Positions 27,593 through 37,009 of a stretch of DNA of 64,000 nt are shown here, one piece after another. This stretch comes from Rhizobium leguminosarum (GTDB taxonomy: Bacteria > Pseudomonadota > Alphaproteobacteria > Rhizobiales > Rhizobiaceae): assembly GCF_001679785.1 (NCBI RefSeq), contig NZ_CP016286.1:3652001-3716000 (forward strand), read 5' to 3'. The stretch's first letter is position 1. Each line of letters begins with the position of its first letter. Position numbers and translations under genes: made by a program. The notes beneath the pieces are model-generated. The model was not told the origin of the DNA. It worked only from the letters and a program-made list of their open reading frames with translations, and made no database searches.

Positions 27593-27833
27593 ATGAAACG
27601 GTTTGTCCTGGCCTGCACGCTCGCTGCTGCGTCCATCTTTTCCGCAATGCCGTCCCAGGCGGCAAGTGTGACCATCACCACGGATGATGCGCGTCCCTAT
27701 TATCGTCATTTGGAACGGCCCTACTACCGCCATCACATGAGGGCGCCACGTTTCCCGCGAGTGCTTCACCAAGACGGAAAAGATCCGCCGCCACGGCCAC
27801 ACGGTCATCAAGGAAACCCAGGTCTGCCAATAA
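27593..27833 (+). pseudogene. Small exported His/Tyr-rich protein, frameshifted
   Basis: The ATG opens a signal peptide (MKRFVLACTLAAASIFSAMPSQA) and a repeat-like stretch PYYRHLERPYYRHHMRAP. In this frame the rest is Pro/Arg nonsense. In the next frame the sequence reads RECFTKTEKIRRHGHTVIKETQVCQ with a stop at 27831-27833, which looks like the proper C-terminus of this family of small rhizobial exported proteins (two cysteines, basic). A one-base shift between about 27745 and 27770 reconnects them into a protein of about 80 residues. Confidence 0.6.
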
Positions 27834-27943
27834 GGCAATCGATGCAGGAAAAGCCTGGCTGATCGGCCGGACTTTTCATCTGATTTCGACATGAGGAACT
27901 TCGCCATATCAGCCGCGTTTACCGCGAAACAGGAGTATTCATC

Positions 27944-28096
27944 ATGCGTCTCAAGATGACTCTTTTGACAATCGCCTATGTCGCCGTCAGTGTCCTGCTG
28001 CTCGCCATCGCCTACCAGCCGCAGGGGTCGGTCGCGGCGCAGAAAACGGATCGTCTGGCCGGCTCGTCCTTCCTCGTCGAACGGTTCGCCGGTTGA
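27944..28096 (+). CDS. Small exported or membrane protein
   Basis: A 50-residue ORF: MRLKMTLLTIAYVAVSVLLLAIAYQPQ followed by a short polar tail ending LVERFAG. There is an AGGAG about eight bases before the ATG (27931-27935). One hydrophobic segment could be a signal peptide or anchor. I do not recognise a family. Confidence 0.55.
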   Translation: MRLKMTLLTIAYVAVSVLLLAIAYQPQGSVAAQKTDRLAGSSFLVERFAG

Positions 28097-28171
28097 TCGG
28101 CGGCTTATAGGCGACAATGTGGAAACAGTTCTCGCCCGGCAAGCTCCGGGCTCGGAGCGGCCCGCCGCTGG

Positions 28172-28462
28172 TTAATGCGTACCGTCGAGCGACGATCCGC
28201 CGAGCAGGATCCGGTTCTGCACTGCATGCACACCCTCGACCGCCTTGGCGACCGCAGTTGCCCGTTCGATTTCGCCTACCGTGCCGACGGTGCCGCTCAA
28301 CACGATCTGATCGTTCTCCATCGTCACCTCGACATCGGAGGCGTCGATGCCGCCGGCGATCGCCAGGGCATTGGCAACGGCCGCTTCGACCGATGCGCGA
28401 TTGGCGATCTCGATCTCCATCTCGGGTTCGAGCCCGTGAAATGTCTGCTCCTTGAAAACCAT
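28172..28462 (-). CDS. BON domain protein
   Basis: 96 residues from MVFKEQTFHG, with GGAGG upstream on the minus strand; a start 20 codons earlier lacks support. The BON domain spans about residues 22-85 (VEAAVANALAIAGGIDASDVEVTMENDQIVLSGTVGTVGEIERATAVAKAVEGVHAVQNRIL). BON domains bind phospholipid or other envelope ligands. There is no signal peptide, so it may be cytoplasmic or use a partner. It lies 62 bases past the exported protein gene to its right. Confidence 0.85.
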   Translation of the reverse strand: MVFKEQTFHGLEPEMEIEIANRASVEAAVANALAIAGGIDASDVEVTMENDQIVLSGTVGTVGEIERATAVAKAVEGVHAVQNRILLGGSSLDGTH

Positions 28463-28524
28463 GATCCGTTCCTCCGTGAAAACCTCGTAGGAAACGCTGC
28501 TCAGCGGACTTTGGTTCACCACCG

Positions 28525-29175
28525 CTACCAGTTGACGCGATAGCGGAGATTGACGCTGCCCGCCTCACCTCCTGAAAATGGATTGCTCACCGACGCATCG
28601 AGATTGAGGTTCGGCAGAATGGCCTGGCTGACCCCCACCGTGCTCGAGAAGTCGCCGCTCGCATTGCTGACGCCTGTCCCTGCCGAAAGCGCGGTTCCCG
28701 TCCAGGGATGAATCAGCTTCAGCGCCTGCGATGCCGTTACCGAAGCCTGCCGGGCCTCGACCGCGTCATATTGCACGCTGATGGATCGGCTCGATTGCAT
28801 GTCGAGCGAATCGGACAGGATCCAGCTGCGCGAGCGGCTGAGGGTCAGCGCGCCGCTGCCGCGCAGCGTATCGACGCTGACGCTGGCACCCCGCTCTGAC
28901 CGGCCTGCCGGGGTAACGCTCGTCCTGGTGATCCTGCCCCAAAGCATTGCCTGTTCGGAATCGGGCAGCAGCGCTCCGCCTTTGGTCGAGGCCAGCGCGA
29001 TGTCGGCGCCAGCGCTCGTTTCCCATTCCGCCGGCAGGCGAAAACCCACCGTCGCCTTGTAGGACCGGTCCGAAAGCTTGGCAGGCGACCAGATCAACAG
29101 GTCGTCCGCCTTCGCTGCGGCTGTGAGCGAGGGTAGGATGGCGAAAAAGATGCATACTAATTTGAATGTCGTCAT
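28525..29175 (-). CDS. Exported beta-rich protein of unknown function
   Basis: 216 residues from MTTFKLVCIFFAILPSLTAAAKA, a good signal peptide; a start nine codons earlier is also open. The mature protein is Ser/Thr/Ala/Gly-rich with alternating patterns and ends LNLDASVSNPFSGGEAGSVNLRYRVNW. The final aromatic-terminated strand is like outer-membrane beta-barrels. I know no family name. It is transcribed toward the BON gene. Confidence 0.65.
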   Translation of the reverse strand: MTTFKLVCIFFAILPSLTAAAKADDLLIWSPAKLSDRSYKATVGFRLPAEWETSAGADIALASTKGGALLPDSEQAMLWGRITRTSVTPAGRSERGASVSVDTLRGSGALTLSRSRSWILSDSLDMQSSRSISVQYDAVEARQASVTASQALKLIHPWTGTALSAGTGVSNASGDFSSTVGVSQAILPNLNLDASVSNPFSGGEAGSVNLRYRVNW

Positions 29176-29579
29176 GAAGTTCAGAACGTTTTGACCTGTC
29201 ACAGGGCTGCGGCGCGGAGTGGACGCAGCAGCGCATATGAAAGCGTTCGCGACGAACGCAGCAATGAGATCACGGCCAAGCCGCGATAGAGATCACGGCC
29301 AAGCCGTCCATCCCGGTTTCATCCTCGATTTAATGTATGGCCCAAAGGCCGGCGGCACCGAGTGCCTGTTCTTCGATGGACGCCACAGCGCCCCGACTTG
29401 CCATGCGACCGTGACCGGCCGCAGCGGAAGCGATTCCGTCAGCAATGTTATAAGGATCACATCCGGCGGCCGCTCTGTAAACCCCTCAAGGGTTGAAATC
29501 TGCTGCACCGCACACTTGCCGCCCCCTCCAAAGCCTAGTAGAGCCTGAGCCTACGAGAGAAATTTTCGCGAAATACCAC
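29176..29579. other. Intergenic region between the exported protein gene and dxr
   Basis: About 404 bases with divergent promoters expected. The only structure I see is the tandem repeat at 29266-29306. No ORF in it is convincing. Confidence 0.45.
29266..29306. repeat. Two-copy direct repeat
   Basis: GAGATCACGGCCAAGCCG occurs at 29266-29283 and again at 29289-29306, identical, with a period of 23 bases. It could be a duplicated regulator site or a simple local duplication. Confidence 0.75.
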
Positions 29580-30770
29580 ATGATAACCGGCAAAAGCGCG
29601 CCGCGGCGCCTCAGCATCTTCGGTTCGACGGGTTCCATCGGCCAGAATACACTCAATGTCGTCGATCACCTGGGCGGACGGGAGAACTTCGAAATCTCCG
29701 TACTGACAGGCAACAGCAATGTCGAATTGCTGGCTCGACAGGCGAAATTATCCGGCGCGCGGCTGGCAGTGACGGCAAATGACCGCCATTACGAATCACT
29801 GAAGAGCGAACTTTCCGGCAGCGGCATCGCGGTCGCTTCGGGAAAATCCGGCCTGATGGAAGCCGCCGACCGCGAAGCCGACTGGGTCATGGCGGCCATC
29901 GTCGGCACTGCGGGCCTGGCGCCGACCCTTGCCGCCGCCCGCCGCGGCGCCGATATCGCCCTTGCCAACAAGGAATGCCTGGTCTCGGCCGGCGATCTCT
30001 TTATCGCAGCGATCCGGGCGGGCGGCGGCAAGCTGCTTCCGGTCGACAGCGAACACAACGCGATTTTCCAGGTGTTGGAAGAGAACCAGCGCCACGCCGT
30101 CGAGCGTGTCATCCTCACGGCGTCGGGCGGCCCCTTCCGCACCGCCTCGCTGCGTGACATGGCTAATGTGACGGTGGAAACCGCGCGCGCCCACCCGAAT
30201 TGGTCGATGGGATTGAAGATCTCGATCGACAGCGCCTCGATGTTCAACAAGGCGCTGGAGATGATCGAAGCCCGGCACCTTTTCAGCCTCAGACCCGAAC
30301 AGATCGAGGTCATCTTCCATCCGCAATCGATCATCCACTCTATGGTCGGCTATACAGATGGGTCGGTGCTGGCGCAGCTCGGCGCGCCCGATATGCGCAC
30401 CGCCATCGGTTACGCCCTGTCCTTTCCGCGCCGGCCGAACCTGCCGGTCGAGCGGCTGGATTTCGCCAAGCTCGCCAGGTTGGATTTCGAGGCGCCGGAT
30501 GAGGTGCGGTTTCCGGCGCTGCGGCTCGCGCGCCTGGCGATGACGCGCGGCGGTGTCCAGGGCGCGGTGCTGAACGGCGCCAAGGAAGTGGCGCTCGAAG
30601 CCTTCATCGAAGGGCAGCTCTCCTTCCTCGCCATGGCCGAGGTCACCGAAAGGGTCATGGACGATCTGGCCGGCCTGCCGCCGGCTTCCGGCATGGACGA
30701 TGTCTTCGCCGCCGACAGGGAAGCCCGGCAAAGGGCGGCGGAGCTCATGACACTAGCGATTGCTGAGTGA
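29580..30770 (+). CDS. dxr: 1-deoxy-D-xylulose 5-phosphate reductoisomerase
   Basis: 396 residues from MITGKSAPRRLSIFGSTGSIGQNTLNVV. The NADPH-binding GSTGSIG, the metal and substrate site LPVDSEHNAIFQ, LTASGGPFR and NWSMGLKISIDSASMFNKALEMIEA are all present. It makes 2-C-methyl-D-erythritol 4-phosphate, the committed step of the MEP isoprenoid pathway. The ATG at 29580 is preferred over one 29 codons upstream because the family begins there. It is monocistronic and not beside the usual uppS-cdsA neighbours, so it may be a second or relocated dxr. Confidence 0.95.
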   Translation: MITGKSAPRRLSIFGSTGSIGQNTLNVVDHLGGRENFEISVLTGNSNVELLARQAKLSGARLAVTANDRHYESLKSELSGSGIAVASGKSGLMEAADREADWVMAAIVGTAGLAPTLAAARRGADIALANKECLVSAGDLFIAAIRAGGGKLLPVDSEHNAIFQVLEENQRHAVERVILTASGGPFRTASLRDMANVTVETARAHPNWSMGLKISIDSASMFNKALEMIEARHLFSLRPEQIEVIFHPQSIIHSMVGYTDGSVLAQLGAPDMRTAIGYALSFPRRPNLPVERLDFAKLARLDFEAPDEVRFPALRLARLAMTRGGVQGAVLNGAKEVALEAFIEGQLSFLAMAEVTERVMDDLAGLPPASGMDDVFAADREARQRAAELMTLAIAE

Positions 30771-30822
30771 AGTTCGGACGGGCCGCCGAGTGGTCGTCCG
30801 CTTGTGAGCGTGACTGCCGCGA

Positions 30823-31914
30823 TTAGCGCAACCGGTTCCCACCCTCGTCGAACAACCGGCAATCCGACGGTTCAAACAGCAGGCTCACCTGCTCGCCCGC
30901 TGCAATACTGATCGGTGACCGATGCTCGACGGTCAGCGACTGGCCATCGGCAAGCTGGCAATAGAGATATTGCGTTCCCCCGAGATACTCCGAAAAATCC
31001 ACCCTGGCCGTCAGGCTGCCCGATAGATCGGATGCCACCTTCAGATGCTCCGGCCGCAGGCCGAGCGTCACCGCGCCACCAACCGGCCTGTCCGCCGGCG
31101 GCAGGCCGCTTTCGATCTGCCGGCCGGCGACTTCGACCAGGACGCCCTCACCCCAGCGGGCGTTGAGCAGATTCATCCTTGGCGAGCCGATGAAGCCCGC
31201 CACGAAGGTATTCGAGGGATTCTCGTAGATTTCCCGCGGCGTTCCCGCCTGTTCGACGCGGCCGTCGCGCAGCACGACGATCTTGTCGGCGAGCGTCATC
31301 GCCTCCGTCTGGTCGTGCGTGACATAGATCATCGTGTTGCCGAGTTCGCGGTGAAGGCGGGCGATCTCGATGCGCATCGAAACGCGCAGTTCCGCATCGA
31401 GATTGGACAGCGGCTCGTCGAACAGGAAGACATCAGGCTTGCGCACGATCGCCCGGCCGATCGCCACACGTTGCCGCTGGCCGCCGGAAAGCTGTCCCGG
31501 CCGCCGGTCGAGAAGATGGTCGATCTTCAGGATTGCGGAGGCGGCCTTGACGCGCGTCTCTATCTCCGCAGCATTGGTGCGCGCCATCTTCAAGCCGAAG
31601 GCCAGATTGTCGCGCACGCTCATATGCGGATAGAGAGCGTAGGACTGGAAGACCATGGCGATGCCGCGCTCGGATGGATCGAGATCGGTGACAACACGTC
31701 CCTTGATCTCGACCTCCCCGTCGGTCACGTCTTCCAGGCCGGCGATCATGCGCAGAAGCGTCGATTTTCCGCAGCCGGAAGGGCCGACGAAGACGACGAA
31801 TTCACCCTCCGCGATCGTCAGGTCGATCCCGTGGACCACCTGCAGATTGCCATAGCTTTTTCGCACGCCCTGGAGCACGACGCTCTTGTTACCCATACCG
31901 TTCGTCATCCCCAA
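30823..31914 (-). CDS. Sugar ABC transporter ATP-binding protein (UgpC/MsmK type)
   Basis: 363 residues. Walker A GPSGCGKST, Q loop VFQSYALYPHMSV, signature LSGGQRQRVAIGRAI, Walker B VFLFDEPLSNLDA and the switch His in YVTHDQTEAMTLADKI are intact. A C-terminal TOBE-type regulatory domain (about 240-363) includes GLRPEHLKV. It powers the permeases encoded upstream. It is the last gene of the leftward carbohydrate operon, six bases after the GH127 gene. Confidence 0.95.
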   Translation of the reverse strand: MGMTNGMGNKSVVLQGVRKSYGNLQVVHGIDLTIAEGEFVVFVGPSGCGKSTLLRMIAGLEDVTDGEVEIKGRVVTDLDPSERGIAMVFQSYALYPHMSVRDNLAFGLKMARTNAAEIETRVKAASAILKIDHLLDRRPGQLSGGQRQRVAIGRAIVRKPDVFLFDEPLSNLDAELRVSMRIEIARLHRELGNTMIYVTHDQTEAMTLADKIVVLRDGRVEQAGTPREIYENPSNTFVAGFIGSPRMNLLNARWGEGVLVEVAGRQIESGLPPADRPVGGAVTLGLRPEHLKVASDLSGSLTARVDFSEYLGGTQYLYCQLADGQSLTVEHRSPISIAAGEQVSLLFEPSDCRLFDEGGNRLR

Positions 31915-31920
31915 AAAGAC

Positions 31921-33843
31921 CTATCTGTCCGACTGGACCCAGACGAGCATCTCTCCGGGCGCGCGGTTGTCCCAGAGATGATAGGGCACGAAACGCGCGG
32001 TGGCGACCTGCCTTTCGGCCGGCGTCTTGCGGTAGAGCGCTGTTCCCCAGTTCGATGTCTCCTCGCGCTCGACCTTAAGATCGAGGGCGACGGCATCATT
32101 GAGATCCTTCAGCACGACAGTTTCGCCCGTGGAGAGCTCACGCGGCAGGACGATGGCATTGAGGTCTTCGCCATTGTCCGTCGTTTCCAGACAATAGACC
32201 AGCGGGCCGCGCATCAATGCGACGCGGCCGGCATCCTGGCGCACCTTCGGGTTGGCATATTGCGGGCGAAGCGCCAAAGGCAGGTAAAGGGCGACACGGT
32301 CGCCTGCGGCCCACTCACGATCGATCCTGGCATATCCGTCGTGCATATTGGCGTTGAGATCGAGCATCTCTCCATTGACGCTGAGGGTTGCGCCTTCAGC
32401 CCAGTCCGGAATGCGTAGCGACAGCGCAAACCGCGCCGGTTTTTCCAGCCTGGTGGTAAAGGCGACCGCACCTTCCCACGGATAGTTGGTGGTCTGCTCG
32501 ACTTCCACCTCGGCGCCGTTGGCAAGCTTCAGCCGCGCGGTGCTCTCGCCATAGAGGTGCACGGCGATCTCATTGTCCGAAACGGCGTACATGTAGGAGC
32601 CGATCGAGGTCACCAGCCGGGCGATGTTGGGCGGGCAGCAGGGGCAATGGTGCCACTTCCACCGGTGGTGCTTGCCGGCACTTTCGAGCGGATTATCATA
32701 GAAGAAGGTCTTGCCGTCCGTCGAAAGCCCCGGCAGCGCGCCGTTGTAAAGCGCCTGCTCCATGATGTCGGCATAGCGCCGATCCGGACCGCGGCCGAGC
32801 ATGCGGCTCGCCCAGAACACCAGCCCGACCGAGGCGCAGGTCTCCGCATAAGCGGTATCGTTCGGCAAATCGAAGTAATCGGTAAAGCCTTCGTTGGAGG
32901 CAGCCGGCCCGATGCCGCCGGTGATGTACATCTGCTTGGTCGTCAGATCGTCCCAGAGCGTTTCCAGCGCTGCCGTCAGGCCGTCGTCCTTGTATTCGGT
33001 GGCGATGTCGGCCATGCCCGAATAGAGGTACATGGCGCGCACGGCGTGGCCGACGACCTTTGTCTGCGCGCGCACCGGCTGGTGCGCCTGCGCATATTCA
33101 TAGGTCTTCTGGTGGTACTCGGAGACATCGCGCCCATCGCGCCTTGCCTCGGCGGTGAAGAAATGCGGTTCGGTGCCGCGTTCGTCGATGAAGTATTTCG
33201 ACAGCTCGAGATATTTCTTCTCATCCGTCACGCGGGCGAGCTTGACCAGCGCCAGCTCGACTTCCTCATGGCCGCAATAGCCTGAAATCTGGCCTTCGCC
33301 ATGGCCGAAAATCTTGATCATGTAGTCGGCATAGCGGCACATGATGTCGAGCAGCTTGCGTTTGCCGGTCGCCTGAAAATAGGCGACGGCAGCTTCCATC
33401 AAGTGGCCCGCGCAATAGAGTTCGTGATGGTCGCGCAGGTTGGTCCAGCGGCGGTTCGGCTCGACGCGCTGGAACCAGGCGTTCAGATAACCATCCTCGT
33501 CCTGCAGCTTCTCATACATGTCGATGATCTCGTCGGCGCGCGCCTCAAGCTTCGGGTTTGGCCGGCGATAGAGCGAATAGGCGATCGTCTCGATCGACTT
33601 GCCGAGGTCGGAATCCCAGAACATCTGCGTCGTCCCGCCCCATGGCTGAATGGGAATGACGACCCCGGGGCTCGGCTGGTCGACGTCGATCGCCTTGAGC
33701 ATGCCGGCCTCGACGCAGCGGTCGAGCAGGGTCTCGGCAGTGGAATTGCAGACGGCGTCCTGCCATTTGCCCCAAAAGCCGCCGAGCTCCACATCGGGAA
33801 CGGCGACGGGACGAAACTGGCGGTCATTGCTTGGTTTGTTCAT
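31921..33843 (-). CDS. Glycoside hydrolase family 127 (beta-L-arabinofuranosidase type)
   Basis: 640 residues from MNKPSNDRQFRPVAVPDVELGGFWG. The (alpha/alpha)6 catalytic domain keeps the family's zinc-cysteine centre: Glu and Cys in YAETCASVG, and the pair of cysteines in HHCPCCPPNIARL, one of which is the nucleophile in characterised GH127 enzymes. The C-terminal third is beta-rich. There is no signal peptide, so it works in the cytoplasm on sugars imported by the linked ABC system. An alternative start at 33867 would overlap the permease stop as ATGA. The substrate is likely an arabinofuranosyl oligosaccharide, by family. Confidence 0.9.
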   Translation of the reverse strand: MNKPSNDRQFRPVAVPDVELGGFWGKWQDAVCNSTAETLLDRCVEAGMLKAIDVDQPSPGVVIPIQPWGGTTQMFWDSDLGKSIETIAYSLYRRPNPKLEARADEIIDMYEKLQDEDGYLNAWFQRVEPNRRWTNLRDHHELYCAGHLMEAAVAYFQATGKRKLLDIMCRYADYMIKIFGHGEGQISGYCGHEEVELALVKLARVTDEKKYLELSKYFIDERGTEPHFFTAEARRDGRDVSEYHQKTYEYAQAHQPVRAQTKVVGHAVRAMYLYSGMADIATEYKDDGLTAALETLWDDLTTKQMYITGGIGPAASNEGFTDYFDLPNDTAYAETCASVGLVFWASRMLGRGPDRRYADIMEQALYNGALPGLSTDGKTFFYDNPLESAGKHHRWKWHHCPCCPPNIARLVTSIGSYMYAVSDNEIAVHLYGESTARLKLANGAEVEVEQTTNYPWEGAVAFTTRLEKPARFALSLRIPDWAEGATLSVNGEMLDLNANMHDGYARIDREWAAGDRVALYLPLALRPQYANPKVRQDAGRVALMRGPLVYCLETTDNGEDLNAIVLPRELSTGETVVLKDLNDAVALDLKVEREETSNWGTALYRKTPAERQVATARFVPYHLWDNRAPGEMLVWVQSDR

Positions 33844-33863
33844 GGGGTCCACTTTCTCTAAGA

Positions 33864-34727
33864 TCATTTCACCGCGCCGGCCATCAGCCCGCGCATGTAG
33901 TAGCGTTGCAGGAGCAGGAAGACGATCAGGCAGGGGATCGTCATGACGACGACACCGGCCTGGACCGCTCCCCAATTGATGGCGCCGAGCCGTCCGGCGC
34001 GAACCGCCGTCATCAGCACCGGCAGGGTGTATTTCTCATTGCTGGAGAGCAGCACGAGTGCGGCGAGAAACTCGTTCCAGGCATTGAGGAAGGCAAAGAT
34101 CGCAACCGTGGCGACGCCCGGAAGCACCAGCGGCAGGAGAACGCGGACCAGGAGCCTGAGGTCGCGCGCCCCGTCGATGCGCGCGGCCTCTTCGATCTCC
34201 TTCGGCACGGCATCGAAGGCATTGCGCATCATGAAGACCGAGAAGGGCAGTTGCAGCGTCACATAGACGAGCGTCAGCCCAAGCAGCGAATTGTTGAGGC
34301 CGAGCTTTGCAAGGATGATGAAGAGCGGCGTCAGGATCGATTGGAACGGGATCATCAGCGTCGCGATGATCAGCACGAAGAGCGCATTCTTCATCGGGAA
34401 TCGATAGCGCGAGAAGCCGTAACCGGCGAGCAGGCTGACGGCGACGGTGAGCACCACGGTGGCGACCGAAACGAACAGCGAATTGATCATGTGCCGCCAG
34501 ATGCCGGCGCCGAACGTATCGAGCAGCGCGTAGGAATCGATGCTGACGCCGGATATCGGCCATGGCGGCAAGGGCGGCAGGCTGGCCTCCGTGCCATGCC
34601 GGAAGGACGACAACAGCGTGATCACGAAGGGGGCGAGAAAGAAGATCGAGATAGCGATGCCGGTCAGATGATAGGCCGACTTCGTCCGGATGGCCTTGCG
34701 CGCGCGGCGTTCCCTTGAGGTGGTCAT
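33864..34727 (-). CDS. Carbohydrate ABC transporter permease (MalG type)
   Basis: 287 residues with six membrane segments. The EAA loop reads EAARIDGARDLRLLVRVLLPLVLPG. It forms the channel with the adjacent MalF-type permease, whose gene it overlaps by four bases (34724-34727, ATGA). The N-terminus is basic (MTTSRERRARKAIRTK), consistent with a cytoplasmic start. Confidence 0.94.
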   Translation of the reverse strand: MTTSRERRARKAIRTKSAYHLTGIAISIFFLAPFVITLLSSFRHGTEASLPPLPPWPISGVSIDSYALLDTFGAGIWRHMINSLFVSVATVVLTVAVSLLAGYGFSRYRFPMKNALFVLIIATLMIPFQSILTPLFIILAKLGLNNSLLGLTLVYVTLQLPFSVFMMRNAFDAVPKEIEEAARIDGARDLRLLVRVLLPLVLPGVATVAIFAFLNAWNEFLAALVLLSSNEKYTLPVLMTAVRAGRLGAINWGAVQAGVVVMTIPCLIVFLLLQRYYMRGLMAGAVK

Positions 34728-35656
34728 GGGCGCTCCTCCCCGACACGAAGCAGCCAGAGCTGCACGATACTGATCGCCACCAGGATGGCGAGAAGTACGA
34801 TCGAGAGTGCTGCGCCATAACCGAGATTGAACGACACGAAGGACTGATTGAAGATGTAATAGACCACCGAGATCATCTTGTTCTGCGGCCCGCCCGACGT
34901 CATGATGTAGAACTGGTCGAAGGCGAGGATCGAACCGGTGACGGAGACGATCAGCGCCAGCGCGATCGTCTTGCGCATCAGCGGCAGCGTCAGATGCCGG
35001 AAACGCTGCCAGCGGCCGGCGCCGTCGATGCGGGCGGCCTCCGTCAGCTCGGACGGAATGGCCTGAAGCCCGGTCAAAAGAATGATCATGGTGAAGCCGG
35101 CGATCTTCCAGACGACCATCACCACGATCGTCAGAAAGGCGGTGTCGAAGGTCGCAAGCAGATTGGGGCTCTTTTCGACGAGGCCGAGCGCCTTCAAGGC
35201 CGGGCCGATGAAGCCGCTATCGACATTGGCGAGCCAGACCCACAGCAGCGAGGCTGTGGCAAGACCGACCACGACGGGCAGGAAGATGATCGTCCGGTAG
35301 GCGCCGACGAACTGCCGTTCCTTTTCGACGAAGATCGCCAGCGGAAAGGCGATCGCGAAGATCGCGATGGTGACCATCACGGTGTAATAGGCCGTGAAAT
35401 TCAGCGCCGTCATGAAACGGGTATCGTTGGCCATGCGGAAATAATTGTTGAAGCCGATCCAGCGTGACGCCCCCATCAGCGGCCAGTTGTGAAGGCTCAT
35501 CCATCCGGTGAAGAGAACCGGCATGATGAAGAAGACGATGACCAGCGCCATGGCCGGCGCGATGTAGACGAGGCCGCGCCAGTTCGATCTGCGCCGTCGC
35601 CTGCGCCGAGGCAATAGAATCTCTGAACCGGAACCGGTCATCAAAACGCTCCGCAT
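34724..35656 (-). CDS. Carbohydrate ABC transporter permease (MalF type)
   Basis: 310 residues with six membrane segments and a long arginine-rich N-terminus (LLPRRRRRRRSNWRG). The EAA loop is EAARIDGAGRWQRFRHLTLPLM. It is the first permease of the pair and overlaps the next by four bases. The binding-protein gene ends 60 bases upstream. Confidence 0.94.
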   Translation of the reverse strand: MRSVLMTGSGSEILLPRRRRRRRSNWRGLVYIAPAMALVIVFFIMPVLFTGWMSLHNWPLMGASRWIGFNNYFRMANDTRFMTALNFTAYYTVMVTIAIFAIAFPLAIFVEKERQFVGAYRTIIFLPVVVGLATASLLWVWLANVDSGFIGPALKALGLVEKSPNLLATFDTAFLTIVVMVVWKIAGFTMIILLTGLQAIPSELTEAARIDGAGRWQRFRHLTLPLMRKTIALALIVSVTGSILAFDQFYIMTSGGPQNKMISVVYYIFNQSFVSFNLGYGAALSIVLLAILVAISIVQLWLLRVGEERP

Positions 35657-35716
35657 CTGTCGAGTGGGATTGGCCGGGAAGCTGCCACCGCTCCCCGGCC
35701 GCGGCCGAGGGAGAGT

Positions 35717-36955
35717 TTACTGGCCGCTATCGATGATCGATTGCATTTCCGATTGCGCACTCGAAAACGCGCCGTCGACGTCGTCGCCGAAGATCGCGGC
35801 GTTGGTGAAGCTGGCCCATGGCCCGTTTGCGCTGTTGATCAGGTCGTTGAATTGCAGCGTATAGGGGGTCTTGGCCACACCGATGGCTTTCAGGCCGACC
35901 TGCATGCGTGGATCGAGGCCCTCAAGCACCTTGTCGGCGATATCGCCGCGCGTCGGCAGGCTGCCATACTTCGCCATGATCTTCTGGCCGTCCATCGAAT
36001 ACACATATTCGAGGAACTCCTTCACCGCGTCGATCTTCTTCGTGCCCTTGGTGATGACGAAGTTGTCGCCGCCGGCAAAGGACGAAGGCTTCCCGTCGAC
36101 GCCAGGAATGAGCGTCACGCCGAAGTTGATATCAGGATGCTCGGTCACCAGCGTGCCGATGGCAAAGGCGCCAAGGCTCTGCTGGCCGATCTTGCCGTTG
36201 GTGAAGGTCAGGAAGTTCGCGCCGTTGTCGCTGGCGGCTCCCGCCGGCACGAGGTCCTTCTTGATCATGTTGCGGTAGATATCGACGGCCTTGCGCATCT
36301 GAGGCGTATCGAGCGTCGCCGTCTTGCTGTCGGCCGACAGGATATCCGCGCCCGCACCCCAGACGAGCGGCGTGAAGGTGAAGATCATGCAGCCGCCGCA
36401 GCCGCCGCCGGAGAAATAAAAGCCGTAGGTGTCCTCACCCAGCGCCCGGATCTTCTCGGCATTGGCGGTAATTTCGTCCCAGCTCGCCGGTGCCTTTTCC
36501 GGGTCGAGACCGGCCTTCTTGTAGAGATCCTTGTTCCAGGCAAAGACGGAGGTCTCGACCGACAGCGGCAGGCCGTAGATCCGGTCCTGATAGGTGCCGA
36601 GGCGAACATGCGATGGCGAAAGCGAGTTGAAATAGGGCAGAGACTTTGCCCAGTCCGTCAGGTCTTCGAGCTGACCGGCCGCGGCAAAGGCCGGATTATA
36701 GATGAGATCCATCGACAGGGCGTCCGGCGCCTGTCCGCCGGCGATTGCCGTCGCGTATTTCTGCACGAGTTCGGAGAACGGCACCTCGGTCATCACGACC
36801 TTGTTCTCGTGACCGGAATTATAGGCTTCGACGACCTTCTTGAAGGCGTCGCCGATCCCCGTGCGCACCCACATTTCGACATTTTCGGCAGCCGACGCGG
36901 CCGACACCAGACATAAGGTAGCGATGCTGGTCGCAGCCAATAGACGCTTGATCAT
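35717..36955 (-). CDS. Sugar ABC transporter extracellular binding protein
   Basis: 412 residues from MIKRLLAATSIATLCLVSAASA (cleavage after ASA). The start at 36955 has GGGAGGAG just upstream and gives a clean signal peptide; eight more in-frame codons lie upstream. Family 1 solute-binding features include FSELVQKYATAIAGGQAPDALSMDLIYNPAFAAAGQLEDLTDW and the closing region FAGGDNFVITKGTKKIDAVKEFLEYV. An unusual GGGCGGC insert sits at about residue 180, with two cysteines two apart. It feeds the linked permeases. Confidence 0.94.
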   Translation of the reverse strand: MIKRLLAATSIATLCLVSAASAAENVEMWVRTGIGDAFKKVVEAYNSGHENKVVMTEVPFSELVQKYATAIAGGQAPDALSMDLIYNPAFAAAGQLEDLTDWAKSLPYFNSLSPSHVRLGTYQDRIYGLPLSVETSVFAWNKDLYKKAGLDPEKAPASWDEITANAEKIRALGEDTYGFYFSGGGCGGCMIFTFTPLVWGAGADILSADSKTATLDTPQMRKAVDIYRNMIKKDLVPAGAASDNGANFLTFTNGKIGQQSLGAFAIGTLVTEHPDINFGVTLIPGVDGKPSSFAGGDNFVITKGTKKIDAVKEFLEYVYSMDGQKIMAKYGSLPTRGDIADKVLEGLDPRMQVGLKAIGVAKTPYTLQFNDLINSANGPWASFTNAAIFGDDVDGAFSSAQSEMQSIIDSGQ

Positions 36956-37009
36956 GACACTCCTCCCGATATGGCGCATCTCCTCGCGCCTTTGCTCATT
37001 CTCTTGGTC

